Assembly (NCBI RefSeq): GCF_003286085.1
Contig: NW_020825365.1
Span: 806,001 to 870,000 of the forward strand
Source of the DNA: Drosophila persimilis
Taxonomy: Eukaryota > Arthropoda > Insecta > Diptera > Drosophilidae
Direction of reading: 5' to 3'
DNA length: 64,000 nucleotides
Shown in pieces: positions 21,652-35,313 of this stretch. Position 1 is the first letter of the stretch; every line of letters starts with the position of its first letter. Made by a program: the position numbers and the translations under genes. The notes under the pieces were generated by a model, which worked only from the letters and a program-made list of their open reading frames with translations, ran no database searches and was not told the origin of the DNA.

Positions 21652-23766
21652 TATGCCTGGCCGATGTCGTGTGTTGTGGATGGCAATGGAGGGAGTTTCT
21701 GAGAGTTTTTTTTCCAATGAAAAATGAAAACAAAGATTGAATAAATGCACTTGATAGAGATGATAGATACGCAGCTGTTCGACCTATCGCTGTCCAATCG
21801 TTATTTTGCACATCGCTAAGAAGAACGATAAGTGGGCAAATCGGTTCGTTGATTTTTGAATTATTTTTGTATAAATAAAAATGGAATAATAGTTGACTGT
21901 TGACAATATTTGCTTATCCTATTCAGTCCTGCAATACTTTTCAAAATAGAAATCTATTGGGAAGATCATATCATTACGTAAGAAAGTCATAAATGTTGGC
22001 TATTTATTTAAATGAGGCAATAGATTCAGCAATAGCAAATGGAAAGCACTTGTGCGTGTGAATTGATGTACGAGTACATCAATTTAATTGAAGCTACCAT
22101 CACGTACATAGGTCAGGTTTTCTGATAACGTTTGCGTTTGTCTCCAACCCAATAAATTTTCACCACGTACCCTAATGATGGCTAACAAATTAGCTTTATT
22201 GAGTGATAAATATTTATAGTTATTGTGAAATTTTCGTCATATTTTCCCCAATGCTATTTTAATTGACTTTCCATCCAAATAGAGACCTTGACCCACATCC
22301 AAGCTTCTGCTTCTACTTCTACTTCTAGATGTGGAGGAGACTCACTTTCAAACCGCAGCGGAAGCTGAGGCTCCACTCACGGTACAAAACATGTTATATG
22401 CACATCTGGATCTGTCTTTGTATCTGCATCTGTGTATGCAAAGTAGCTGACTTGCTGACCAACTGCTTCGATTGCCAAGCGACTTGGAAACCGCATCCCA
22501 GATTCGGCTGTGCTGTGTACGCACTGTCGCATCCATTTCGCATGGAAAGTTTAATTGCTGCAAGCCAAAGTCGGGGCCAAAGTCTAGGCCTGAGAACTTG
22601 TCTGTGTTCACGATCCACGATTAGGCCTGCCTGTGGTGTTGTGATTTTGATGGACGATGTCCAGAGTGAAACTAATTGCGACCCAGATCTGTTCAGGGAA
22701 AACCCTCACGATGACTCATGACTGAAATGCCAGGAAGTGTTCCTCACAGACTCCTCACAGATGGAGTCGCAATTCACTTCACGAAACCACTCTCTGGCTT
22801 ATCACCCATTACTCGCTGTTCGCTCTTAGCTGAAAGAAAATCAAACACCAAATTGGCAACTTCACACAGAAACCCCCACACAGGAGATCAGATATTTCTG
22901 TCTTTTATACTGGTTTGCTGTTTCGGCTGGCGAGTGGCTTCTGCTTTTGCTTCTGCCTCGGACTCCATGCCATGCCTCTTCTGCTGGCGGCTTGGCTTCC
23001 TCTTCTTGGCTCATTGTGGTTTTCGGTTTCGGCCCGTTCGTCGTTGCTTTTTATCGTTCGCCTCGGCCGCTGTCCGCTTTAGTTGAATTTCAAACCTTTG
23101 CTCGCGCGGTTGTTGCAGCGGGTCCTCATAAAAAGCAAAAGAAACCGAAATGTATTGAAGCTACTCCTTCTAGAAAAGGACCAGCACAACTCGTGTATAA
23201 TAAAAAGTGAAAAACGTGTTGAGATATCTTCATGACTCAAACATTAGAAAAGACCAACTTGATCTTCCGTTGAACTCTGCGAGAAGAGGCCAGACTATAG
23301 GAACTTTCAGCGGGAAAACGAAAATAGGACAAGCGGCAAGTCCAAGTTCAACTCGAAGATCGTTCCCAACCGATTGAGCAGAGTCTTATGTAAGCTCTCT
23401 TCCTCTAAAAGAATGTACCAAAAAAACAAACAACCAAAAAAAAACCAAAAAAAAATTACATTACCTAATTGTCATGCATCCAGCGTTAGCTTGATTCAAC
23501 TTTCTATACCATCCCTCGATATCTGATATCTGATACGAGTGCTATTTTTTGTGTGATGTTTGATTGATTTCCTCGCACATGCCGAGCACGCACTGGACGA
23601 CACCACTTGCACTTTCCTTTGTCGAAATGCCTCTCGCAATCATTTGCTGGATTTCTAATTAATTATTCAGTGCCAGTGACAGTCCCAGTCCCTGTTCAGT
23701 GCGCGGGTGCAACGTGCCTGCCCAAAAAACAAAAGACATGAGCGACGAACTCGTGGTTACTTGGTT

Positions 23767-23801
<35 letters not shown>

Positions 23802-25723
23802 TTATATTTTTTTTTTATTGGGGTAAATGGGATAAAATAATCAAAATTATCAGTGGAATTTTGTTGATTCCACCAATGTGTTGTACAAGTGTCTCTACTC
23901 CACTCACCTGCTGACCCAATTTTCGGTTTCATTGCAAAAATTAAGTAAATTACTTTATGTCGCGCCACAAACGAAGTATCGTATCGTATCCCACTGATTA
24001 TTGTTGAAGTAAAAACACTCTTTGGATTCTGAGAGCGGACAATCAGACAGGCAGACAGACAGACATACGGACAGACGGACGTGGATGGACACTCTTCCGC
24101 CCATACTTAGCGATTTCCAATTAAAGCTCAGCTGCACTAATTCGCCATAAGCTGCAAAGGCTTTTCTCTCAATCTCAATCTCAGTCTCAATTCTCACTTC
24201 TCGACCGGCATTCCAAGCTGACATTTGTTGCGTGTTTGTTGTAAATGTCTGCCATGCTACTGTCGAAAAGGTAGAGAGACTATCACATGAAGAGTGTTGC
24301 AGATATAAATCGAGATACAGGTACAGATAGTTTATATCTGCTTCCTGAAAGGCATACAAACTTCGACTCTGTTTTTTCTGCTATTTTTCTTTTGCTGATT
24401 TCCTATAGAAATCAAAATGAATCCTTGGTCATAAGCGAGAGTCAAAGAAAAGGCGTCTCTCTCACTGTCGCTGTGTGTCAACTGCATTTGGGTTTGTGTT
24501 TAGATTTGGATTTGGAGAGAGACTGCGACTCCTCGTTCTGGGTAATGGAACGCACTTGCCCAGTCAGTGGTGTCTGCAACTGTCAGCAGTCCACTCCTCC
24601 TTTCAGCCTAGTCAGTGGCCCCATTTTCATTTTCACGTCCATCATTTACACTGCAATTAATCCCATCTGAATTTTATGTGTATTCTCATGTGTGTACAGG
24701 CACGCCCATCGGTTGTACACCTGTCTGGTCTTGGCAGCGTATTTGTTTAGGCCTAATTTGCGTGAATCCAAGTCTCCAATAAGGAGAAACTCCGGTGGCC
24801 AACCTTTGAATTATTCGGACTAGAATGTTTGGTCTAGAAAGCTGGTGCTGGTGCTGCTGTGAAACCTGCCACCCGAATGGCCATCAAATTGTAGCCTTGA
24901 GAAAGTGCAACACAGAATATGGTTAGGCTCTAATCATGGCCTACACTTCAGGCCTCCTTCTACATGGTCTTTGCCGCCTTCAAGTGGTGCTCCGAACCGG
25001 CTCCCTAGCTGGCTGGCTGGCAGCTAGAGTTCTCAACTTTGTTGCATCATTGGATACTGCTCTGCTGCAGTCCGAGTAAAAGTGCGTTGTGAAACGAGAG
25101 ATCAATTTGTAGTGCTCTCTATTTGGACTGGGTTCCTTACGGGGTGAAATCTTCAACAGGTTTGGTTTAGAATGATAAATCAATTTTCTGGGATATGCTT
25201 TCACTGAATACACACGCACACAGATCTCAGATCCATTGCATTGCCAATTCCTAATCTCGAGCTCTGCTTAATGGGGATTTTTATAGCTGTTTTTGGTTTT
25301 TTCAAGAGTCGTAATCAGAATTCAAGCTTGCAGGCCTAACGGGGCATATGCAGTTGCTGGAACAATGCCAGATCTCTGCTAGTGGAGAGGAGCTTTCCCA
25401 AAAAAACAAACGAGACACGTTCGACAGGGAAACCAGTTGCCAGTGGATCTGCTGGTCCATCGAGTCATCGAGTGGAGGGGTTAAGAGCTGGATGAGAATG
25501 CAGAATGGGGTGTGCAAGAGTCGCCAGTGGATGTTATACAACTGTTGAATAATGATAGCCATTTGTTTTAGCAGTTCCATTTGGGAGCTAGCTCCCCGAG
25601 CAAGCTCGTTGTCCAAGTCTTTGGTTTGCAACTAATGCTCCATAAAGAGAGTAATCATCTAAGGATTAGTATCTCTAATCTCTAATCACTAATCCAATCA
25701 CTTCCTCAATCGTATTCTCCAGC
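21652..25723. other. 4 kb intergenic region between Rab19 and the DM4/12 gene
   Basis: Two genes point away from each other here. I see no coding sequence or RNA gene. It contains a 31-T run (23769-23799), a CAGA/GACG array near 24045-24085, and AT-rich spacer. Probably the regulatory DNA of the downstream DM4/12 gene, which is likely to be tissue-specific. Confidence 0.45.
23769..23799 (+). repeat. Poly-T run of 31
   Basis: Uninterrupted T run followed by more T-rich sequence. It could be the reversed poly(A) tail of a retroposed sequence, but I see no matching element body. Confidence 0.8.
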
Positions 25724-26894
25724 ATGGAGCTGTGCAACATATCAGGCGGCCGCCTACCGCTTTTAATGATGCTGCTGCTGCCAATCCTCTGCTTATGTCA
25801 AGGCACATCAACGCTTCATCGACAGGCGGATGCACAAGATTTGGCGGCCGCACAGCTGGCGGATGTGGAGGCTGAGGCCCAGACAGACGTCGACGCGGAT
25901 CCAGATGCACCGCATATACGCAAGAAGCGTCTGATTTGGATTACGGACGACGGACGGCTGGCACTGCCGCCGGGCACCTCACTGACATTCACGCCGACGA
26001 TTGCCATGCCACTGGTGCGGCATCCACCTGAGGGCTTCTTCTCCAACCTGACCATCAGTTTCCCAGTCACAAGTGAGTCGTTGTGCGCTCTCCAATAATT
26101 ATTCACTTATCTTTGGTTTACCCCAATATCAATCTATGCAGTTGACTTTGACAAGCTGGGGCTGACAGATAATCAGAATCCCTTGGGAGATCTGCCGCCA
26201 CTGTTTTCTCGCTCCTTTGGTCACGAGGCGGGGCACATGGTAGGCGAATATGTGGCAAGGTATCTCCACGTGCAACGCCGCAAGCGGGATCTCAGCGAGC
26301 AGCGCAGCCGGAGCGAGGACTCACAATTCAGGGTGCACGACGAGGGGCCAACGTTCCCGGATCTGCCCGCTGGAATGCAGCATATCTTCCACGGCGGAGA
26401 AAGGGTGCTCCTCTATGGAGTGGTGGAGGATTTTCTATCCACATTTGGCATGGATGGAAAGGCGTGTCTTCTGCGCACCATCTGCGAGATGCATTCCCGT
26501 AGTTTGGAGAAGTTCGGAGTCTTCGGAGAGATGACCAAATTGTTCTTAACGTGAGTACGATAATTAATTCTTTCAATATAAATGGAATGATACTAATGAT
26601 CCTCATTTTAGGGTCACGGAATCGCCTTTTTCCGATCTAGTGCCCGACTACGTGCAGGCGCAAAGAGTGGGCGAAGGTAAGCAGGCACCTGGAGAATGCT
26701 TCCCCTACTTCAAAGCCTGTCCAAAGAGCATCTTCAAAGCGCTGGCCAGCAAATACGCCAAGCCATCCACATCCTCGAGCCCCACCAAAGCGAAAAGGAG
26801 GACGACCACCGTTCGACCCACGGGAGAGTATCACGAACAGCAGGCACTACAGCTGCCTGCCAGTCGGGACAGCAATAATGATGTCTATATGTAG
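25724..26894 (+). CDS. Secreted DM4/12-family protein
   Basis: Insect-specific DM4/12 family; molecular function unknown. Exons 25724-26072, 26142-26550 and 26612-26894 give 346 residues in phase. A signal peptide covers about residues 10-26 (LPLLMMLLLPILCLCQG). After an acidic linker comes the family's usual entry, IRKKRLIWITDDGRLALPPG, which includes a dibasic site, then TSLTFTPTIAMPLVRHPPEG. The Cys-bearing C-terminal domain contains GMDGKACLLRTICEMHS and PGECFPYFKACP, the conserved cysteine pattern of DM4/12. The region after residue 300 is Ser/Thr/Lys-rich and probably disordered. Stand-alone gene, same strand as cert. I recall a D. melanogaster member next to Rab19 and cert, which supports synteny. 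Confidence 0.92.
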
Positions 26895-28086
26895 AGCAAA
26901 CCAGAAAAAAAGAAAAACTCCCATTGTTGACCTCGTTTAGGGATAGTTTTGAGCGGGCAGTCCGAACCAAAAGGTTGTGTTGCCCATGAATTGCGTGAAC
27001 ATGCAGAGTCATTTGTCTGTAATTAACATTTACTAATTAATTTATTATTATTTTTATTTTTTTTTGTATTTATTGTTAGTCATAGGCGTTGTTAACTGCT
27101 TAGTATATAGCTCTGTTTTGTGCTGAAGTGAAGCCTGTAAATAATTGCAATTGTGGCATATTATCCCCCCGCCCAACAAATCCCCGTAACAAATGAACAT
27201 AGAATAAATTCTGAGTAACAAATGTGTGGCCACAGCCGTTTATATATCGAATTTGGTTTGCTGGCCGGTGCTTTACGTATACGTAATGTGGGAAAGCGTG
27301 TACCTGATTTCTTCCCCTAAATGATGCTAAACAACTGCTTCAGATGATCCACGTGGATGCATTTGATATAGTACAACATTGTGACATTCTGCACAACGCT
27401 GTCCAGGGCCATTGCATCGTGCATCCAGCGCTGCCGATGATGCAACCCAAGGGTGGTGGAAATTTGATATGTCGCTTATTTATTGCACATGCGGCATTTG
27501 ACTGAATATCACTGAATGATTTCAAACTACCGCCATTTCTAACTGCTGTCCCTTTACCAATACTGTAGCTTTCGGTAGCTTTCAATCTGAGAGAGTTCGC
27601 TAGCAAGCGAACTAGCAATCACTTCTGCTAGTTCCATAGCAAGCAGCATGTACGTATATGTACATAGCAGCCAGCTTTAAAGCTGGTAAATTGGTATATA
27701 GATTTCATTTAAAAACAAGTAACGTCACATTAAGTGACCGATGCAATTGATATGCAATTGCTTCGATGTCCACGTCCATCTCAAAAGTTCCCAAAAGGCC
27801 AGCCCATCTGTAATTGTTCCATAGCAGGACTCTTTGATAGTTTTAGAACCACTCATATAACTGATTTTTTTTAAAATAACAACTTAAATAGATTGTAGCT
27901 GTTGACATTTTACAATTCAATCAAAAGTATTTCTTAAATATAGTCAGACATGTATAAAACTGAGTCATAAATCGCATACAATTATGTGTTTATTCCTGAG
28001 GGTCTAGATAGTACTTACAACCGAATATATAAATCGAACAAAATGATTAACGATCAAGGGCAGAGAACGATTATGACCAGAGAGTA
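26895..28086. other. 3' UTR of the DM4/12 gene and spacer
   Basis: AATAAA at 27203-27208 suits the DM4/12 transcript. The remainder, to the R2 repeat, is AT-rich with no open frame I support. Confidence 0.5.
27203..27208 (+). terminator. Poly(A) signal for the DM4/12 gene
   Basis: AATAAA about 310 bases after the stop codon. Confidence 0.55.
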
Positions 28087-28383
28087 TTAAAATCCACTCT
28101 ACGTAAATGTTGAACCTTGAAGAATTTTCGCACAGTTCAGATGAGAGATATCGTGGGGTTTTATAGGGATACGATCACGTTCTTCACCTGTTTAGATAGA
28201 TGGTGGTTAAGTTCGTTTTGTCATCGGTATGCTTACGGTGGTTTTGGTATATTTCTGAGTATATCGAGGAATCCGCGGTCTCACTGATTTTCTTGCCACC
28301 ATGTCTAGCGGACACACCTTGCTATTTTTATACTTTTTATACTATTTTCTAAAGCTTACCAGTATATCTAAAGACGCGTCACC

Positions 28384-28506
28384 CTATTGTCCAATGCACC
28401 AATGTATCCGTAATGTAATCCGAGTAGAAATGCCACTCAGACCCATGCCCAACGTCCCATCGAATACTAATTCGTGACAAGTATCGAATTTCTGATCGTT
28501 TACCAT
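28384..28506 (-). pseudogene. Decayed copy of the R2 gene-like exon
   Basis: Begins MVNDQKFDTCHELVFD and stops at TAG after HWCIGQ, exactly where copy A continues into its splice donor. The donor here is damaged (GTGACG). It shares QKFD, HELVFD, GIST/CIST and HWCIGQ with 3281-3167. Function unknown. Confidence 0.35.
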
Positions 28507-28931
28507 AAAAATCTCAACTTTTTTTAAAATGTCCGAAAAAAGACCGGGAAGAAGAGTATAACGGACGTTATTAAAACTGGCATGGCAAGCCATGGGGTCA
28601 TTTGAAAAAAAACGGGCAAACAGTTTTGAAACATACACAGTTCCCCTTCAGGCGTCGCTTTATTTAATATGTAACAATTATGTAGTTAGCGTGTAGTTAC
28701 CATGTAAAAAATTAATTTGTTTGTTGACCGGTTTTGCTTAAACTTTATTTTATAAGCAATTTAGCAAAGATGAAAACTTAGATTTAATCAGTCCTGTAAG
28801 AAATCGATTTTATAATCGGATGAAACTATGAATTGAGAGCTGAGAGTGGTAATAAGCTAGTATAATTCGACCGAATAACAAAAACGATGGAATATGATGG
28901 AACTTGAATACAAATAATTCATCAGTATATT

Positions 28932-28990
28932 AACGGTATATTTCTGAGGGTCAGACCGTATATTTTATCGGAATATCCGCGGTCACACTG
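28932..28990 (+). promoter_or_regulatory. cert core promoter: motif 6, degenerate DRE and motif 1
   Basis: ACGGTATATTT at 28933-28943, a broken DRE (TATCGGAAT) near 28966-28974, and a perfect motif 1 (CGGTCACACTG) at 28980-28990. Transcription should start close to 28990. A probable 5' UTR intron runs from 29137 (GTGAGT donor) to 29462 (TTCAG acceptor), eight bases before the ATG. Confidence 0.7.
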
Positions 28991-29469
28991 CTGACGATCT
29001 AAACATTGTTGTTTTGTATTGTTCAATTTGTATAAAATGAGAATGAATTGAATATGTGCGGTTGCACAAACCCAGAAGAGCTTGTTACGTGTTGCACAAA
29101 TGTATGTGGAGAATAAAGACAATCAATAAACGAAAGGTGAGTGCAAACGAAGGTTAGCAAGGCTGAAAGGAAGGCGTCGTAAGTAAATGCCACCCGGCCC
29201 CGGCCCCAATTAGAAGTGGCAACAGCAACAGAAGCAACAACAAAGTTGCTTGCACCCGAAGACTGAGTCAGGCGTTTGATGATGATTGAATTGGATTATC
29301 ACGATGTGGCTTTTTAAATTGCCATTCGACGCTGGCTGGCGAGCCGGCGTTGTAGTTGTTTACATTGCGCGGACGTGGCGCAATATATTTTTAATCTACT
29401 CTGCTCCGGCAACCTGCTGATTAAGATATTTCTTTTTGATAGATAACTTAAACGGCCTTCAGTATCGGC

Positions 29470-32400
29470 ATGGATGTTGTGACGACAAACAGCGCTATGA
29501 CAACGGCCACCGGAGCGGCAGGGGAATCCACATCGCCGCCATCCAGCAACGAAGCAGCGGCTGGATCCCAGAGCGATGCCTCCGAAGAGGAGGAGTATCT
29601 GGACAACAGCATTGAGCTTCGCGGCTATCTGAGCAAGTGGACCAACTACATCTACGGTTGGCAACCACGCTATATTGTCCTCAAAGACGGCACCCTTTCC
29701 TACTACAAATCCGAGTCCGAATCGGATTTCGGCTGCCGCGGCGCCATCAGCCTGACGAAAGCAACCATTAAGGTAAGGAAGGGTTCGGCACTCGCCTGCC
29801 AGAGAGCCCCAGCAAGTGTTCTTAATTTAACTAATAAAAAAGTAATGGGCGTGAGTGAGTGTGTGCGCATGTGTTTTGGTCAAATTAACCAACAAAACCG
29901 TCTCGATGACCACGACCCCGGCTTGATTCTATGTCCATTTCTATTCCCATTCCTTACTCGCATTTCCAGCGACGCAATCAATGCAGCGCAATCAATTAAC
30001 GTTGCCTGGACAGCTATATACTCGAACGTCGACGAAAATAGACCAAATTGAAGTCATCAATGTAAGTGGGGGGCCCCCACCAGTCTGACTGCCAGCACAC
30101 ACACGGGGCACAGGGGCACGGACATTAATGTCTTTGACTGGGGTGTTGACAGAAGGGCGTTTCAAAATGAGTGTGCACTTGTGGCCCATACTTATCTATT
30201 TATACTGTCGAAGCGGCCAAGACCGACCCATATGTACATATGTCAATTTATAGTGGTGACTCATGCGAGGGATCCCTCCTGTAATTCGTACTAATTCCGA
30301 GCAAACAAGAGCCACTGATTGGAATGATTGTTCCCTCTTGTTGCAGGCCCATGAGTCGGACGAGCTGCGGTTCGATGTAGTTGTGAATAACTTGAACAAC
30401 TGGTGCCTGCGTGCGGAGACCAGCGAGGATCGCATGCACTGGGTGGAGGTGCTCCAGCTGTATAAGGAGGACACTGGCAGCACGGACACCACCTCGCTGC
30501 GACGGCACGGCAGCACCATGTCCCTGCAGTCCAACACCATTTCGCTTACTAGCGGCGGAAGCCTCAAGAAGACCCAGCGCAACTTACGCGAGAAGGTCGG
30601 AGAGTTGGAGACCTTTAAGGACATTCTTTTCGGGCAAATAGAAACGCTGCAGCGCTACTTCGATGCCTGCTCGGAGCTAAACAAGAGCAATCCCCAGCCA
30701 CTGGATTTGGGCGATGGCCTCAAGTGCATTGATTTCAAGGTAAAGAGGAATAAATACTTGGAAATAGTAGGGAGGAATGTAAAAAACATACTTATATTTA
30801 AAGGGCGAATCCATCACGTTTCGGGCCACAACATCCGGCGTGCTGACTACCCTGCAACATTGCCTGGAAATCATAGCAGAGAACGATGAGTCATGGAAGC
30901 GAAAACTGGAGCGTGAAATTGATAAGCGCCGTCGTTCTGAGGAGCAGAATAAGTAGGTTAACCCTCTCCCCCAAACTATGTCGAAACTAAGCCAAATTTT
31001 CGGGGGTTTCATTGCAGAAGATCCAAGGACGAAATCGAAAGGCTGAAACGCCTATCATATCCTGGCCCAGATTTCGAGGTGAGTTGCAATTTACAATTAC
31101 AGTTCGGTGTACCACGTGCGTAATGGCGTTGCCTTGATTAGCACACAATAACCGACCGAATTGCGTTCACGGTCAGAGCAATTCGGGCCAAACACGTTCC
31201 CACTGCCATGGAATGCTGAATGCAAACATGGCAGAGAGGGACAGAGAAGGAGAAGCAATTTGCGTGCCCCGCCGCTTCATCTTAAAATAAACTCTCTTGT
31301 TGTATGGATTGGATGTTGTATCAACGGATTTCATCAGACGTGCGGAAAGTAGAACACGTCCGTATTATTTTTTAAACAATTTCCGATTGAATAATTGAGT
31401 ATGTTATGTTTATTTTCCGATTGAATCTCATGCGCCGCATGCAATCCCTTTGCCGTTTAATTGCTTATCTCTCTGTTTTCCGTCATAATAGAGTTATTTT
31501 AGTGTTCTATTTCATTAATATTTGCCCTCCAACTATGGGTATGCATAAGAATATTATTTATTGATAGGCCCTATCAGATAGGCGATAGATTTTAGGAGAT
31601 GGGCGTCTAGACCGTTTCAGTGGTTCGTATTGACAGTTTGATGTTGCAGAAGATTTACCATGAGCCAAGTATCTAGTCATTGAGGTTGACAAATGATCCC
31701 GTTTCAATAAATTATCGAAATGCACTTACGAAAATTGCGGTATATCCGTTTTTGATTAAACATAATAAATGAAGATAATGAGGATGAGTATAAATAAATA
31801 AAAGGAGAAATAAATAATCGTTCACTCAGGCTCTACTTTTGATGTAGGACTCTAAGTATATGCCCACTCTTTCAAAATACAGATAGGGCATTCCGTCTCC
31901 CCCATGTAGCTCTGAGCCAAGCTCTTCTCCCGCTTTTAGCCTGGCTCGCTCGACTGTCGCGCTTTATGTCTTATGGCGTATGGTTGGTCAGTCCGCGGTC
32001 AGCGATCGAGCCGCCAGCACGTACCAATCATAAACCAATTTGCCGCGCAAACAAACTCAAACCCAAACCAAAACGAAACGAAAACCAAAACAGTTTCTTC
32101 TTCATATTTGTCGTGGTTTTAATTTCTGTATGCAGATTGTGAAACTTTTTTAGTTGCATTGAAAAAAGTTGGTTTTTCAAACGTGTCGTTTGGGTACCTC
32201 CAAAATCAAATCTAAAATCGCAGCACGAACCAAAATATACTCGCAAACAAAAGTGCAAATGCCCTCGGTGCGATTTCTTTGGCGTTCTGGCTTTCAGAAT
32301 GGAAAAGTCACCAAAATTACGGTAGGTGCTAAATACATTCTGCTACGCTCCGCTTTTCGGGAACGAAAGATGAAACGTTGGCGGCGTTTGCTTTCAAAAC

Positions 32401-34766
32401 CTAATTGCCCTCATTTGTGGGTCCAACCTGACCCTCCCATCAGGAGTGCTCTTTCCAAATCCCTCTCTAGACCACCCACACATTGATTTATTATTTAAAT
32501 ACGAGCAAATCCTTTTGATTAAAGCTTTTCAGTGCTTTTCTCTCACCACCACAGCTGGCAGTTGCCTGCTCTCCCTCTCTGACTTTGGCCCGTTTACGGG
32601 CTTTTGAGTTGGGAAAAAGCAACAGTTTGTTTCGTGTCCTTGCGCTAAGCGGAAGGATTTGCTTGGACGCTCGTCCGCTCGTTTTCGCTCCATGCTCTCT
32701 CTCTATCTCTCTCACTTGCTTGCTTGCTCTCTCCCCCAAAAGAAAGAAAACTTCGCGCGCTTTAAATACAGTTATTTTGTTCGTGGTTTTTCTGTGGTCT
32801 TCCAAGTACAACAGTATATTTAACAATATTATAGGGCTACAAAAGCAGGAGGAGGAGGAGAGGGAGTCTGGTAAGAGAAGACAATCCGACGCCATAGTTT
32901 AACAATTCGATTAGATTCTTAATTTGCTTGTGGCTGCCGATGCACGATGCACGATGCACTTGCTTCCTTCCTCCTATTGGGGGTGTGCTTATTTTATCGC
33001 CTCTGTGGCGCGCACATGTCTGCATTAATTAATAAATATCAATTTATTTCCAAAGAATCCACTCATAGCATTTATTCCGCGCCTGTTGCCGTACTGGGTA
33101 AACACGCGTCTCGTCTATAGACGTCATAATGGGAGTACAGTGAGGCCTATACTATACCAAAGCGACCCCATGAAATTATTTCCCTTTCCGCATATAAGTT
33201 GTTCAATATTTAGCAAAATTTCTAGTTCCATTTCACAATCTCAGAGTGTGTCCCATTTCAGATAATTCACTGTACAATTCAGCACTCCAGACAGCCTTCT
33301 GCTTGGGTATTCATGGCACAATGATGCGCCTTTGTGGCGATTATGCTCGCTCAATTACGCATGCCAGCCGAGAATCTCCGCTTGCTGTTTGGTCAGGGAC
33401 GCAAACGCAAAAACTTCTAGAGAAAAAACAACATAAAAACCATACTCTACCATTTGACAACACAAGTATTGCCCATTAATTTATACGAAGCACGTTTCAT
33501 TTCATTCCAATTGGACTGAAGGAGGTGGTTTCGTCATTAAAATTAATTGGGCCGAACCTTTAAAAATTTGTTTTATAAACTTGAACCGCGCCCCTTGCTA
33601 ATCGAGATGTCACTTCTACTGTCTCTTGCAGGAGGGCCCACATTCCACATTACCAGAGGATGAGTTCTTCGATGCTGTTGAAACGGGCCTGGACAAAATC
33701 GAGGAGGACATGCAGCTGCGCTTCAAACTGAAACTGCAGTCTCAAATTTCACAGACACTGGTGAATGTGCCTCACGAGGCGGTGGCCGAGGGTGAGGAGG
33801 CACGCGAGGAGTTCGGCACTGGTGCAGAGGCGAAGTGCCATACCCTGTGGCCCGAGGTAAGGCAGGAAATTACCATCTAGCACCCGATGGATTCGGATAA
33901 TCGAGTCAGTAATTGAATTTTCTCTCACAGATTGATCGCGTTTGCAAGGAGCAACTGCACTATGCACGCGAGGGTGTCGGCCAGGATGGCAATGGGTGGC
34001 AAATCTTTGCGGACGAGGGGGAAATTAAAATGTACAAACGCGAGGAAGAGGTCAATGGCCTGGTGATGGATCCCCTAAAGGCCTATCACTCTGTGCATGG
34101 TGTGACTGCTCGTGAAATGTGCCATTACTTCTTTATGCCCGAATTCCGCAATGATTGGGAAAGTGAGTATTGCAGTTCATATTGTGCTCCAAAACAATTC
34201 GAATTCTTTTTATGATTTTCCATCCAAAAGCCACCTTGGAGGACTGCACAATTCTGGAGAAAATCTCAGCAGACACGCTGCTCTTTCTGCAAACCCACAA
34301 ACGCATCTGGCCGGCAAGCCAGCGCGATGCACAGTTCTGGTCGCATATGCGCAAAATCACCGACAACCTCGAGCCGGGGGCCCGGGACATGTGGGTGGTG
34401 TGCAACAACTCCACGGAGTATGCCAAGCAAGAGTCTAAGAATGGCAAATGCGTGCGCATCTTCCTCACCGTCATACTGGCCTGCCAAACCCACTTGCCCG
34501 ATGACTATGTCAAGGGTCAGCCGTTGAATCGCAAAGATTTAACCTGCAAAATAACCTACTGCTCTGTGGGTATGTATGTTTATCACTATCTATATCGAAT
34601 GATATCTTTCTAAATCATTGGCTTACTGAAATTTTTAGTGAATCCTGGTGGCTGGGCGCCGGCGAGTGCTCTGCGTGCTGTGTACAAGCGCGAGTATCCC
34701 AAGTTTCTAAAGCGCTTCACCGGCTATGTAATAGACCAGTGCAAGGACAAGCCCATTATGTTCTGA
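29470..34766 (+). CDS. cert: Ceramide transfer protein (CERT/STARD11)
   Basis: Carries ceramide from ER to trans-Golgi for ceramide phosphoethanolamine synthesis in flies. Exons 29470-29772, 30347-30739, 30804-30952, 31018-31078, 33632-33856, 33931-34162, 34231-34569 and 34639-34766 give 609 residues. Domains in order: PH domain at about 49-145 ([20 protein letters not shown] to [13 protein letters not shown]) for Golgi PI4P; a serine-repeat motif ([14 protein letters not shown]), the phospho-regulated switch of the family; a coiled coil ([31 protein letters not shown]); the VAP-binding FFAT motif [10 protein letters not shown]; and a C-terminal START domain ending [14 protein letters not shown]. 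Every module is present. A 2.55 kb intron separates the PH/coiled-coil part from the FFAT/START part. Housekeeping-type promoter. Confidence 0.97.
31079..33631 (+). other. Large intron of cert
   Basis: No nested gene supported. The stretch at about 31880-32300 is richer in CG than its flanks and could be an internal regulatory region; nothing diagnostic is seen. Confidence 0.4.
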
Positions 34767-35307
34767 TATTTGCCATTAGCAACAAAGCAATCAAAATCAA
34801 TCAAAGTTGAATCGTATCCTGTATTTAGCTTAGAGTTATTCCTTAAGATACCAGATAAGCCCCCTCTGGAATCGTTTTTGCTACATCCGAAAAACCCAAA
34901 CCCAACTCCAGCTTAAATTTTATACATGTTAACAAGCTGAGTTTTACGAGTGTTCGTCTCTTTCTGTACTCCTATGTGTGTTCGAAATGTGTAAACGAAA
35001 TGTTAGAGTAAACATCCTTTTGCAATTCAAAAAAACCACTACTAAGATTTAATGTATCCTGTGTCTAGCCCTAAGTTACGTGTAAGTGAAACACAATTAT
35101 TGTATAGCTCTAGTTCCGAAAACTATAGATTTTTCATGTGTATATCTTTATGAAAATGCTTTAAGTGCAACTATTGCAAACAAGGATGTGGGAGATAAGG
35201 TCCGAATAGAAGTAGTGTGTAAGGAGGCCTTTTTTTTGTATTTTCTGGTGTACCATATCTAATGCAAATCCCGCAATCACATCTGTTTTACTCAACGGTC
35301 AAGTGTA

Positions 35308-35313
35308 AATAAA
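35308..35313 (+). terminator. Poly(A) signal for cert
   Basis: AATAAA about 540 bases after the cert stop. Confidence 0.5.

Larger units (their letters stand above)
28087..28990 (+). repeat. Dispersed repeat R2, copy B, ending in the cert promoter block
   Basis: Colinear with 2806-3740. Internal promoter-like words (GGTATATTTCTGAG, then GCGGTCTCACTG at about 28274-28285, one base off motif 1) show that the repeat carries a second, decayed promoter block about 0.7 kb upstream of the terminal one. Same orientation as copy A relative to its gene. Confidence 0.7.
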
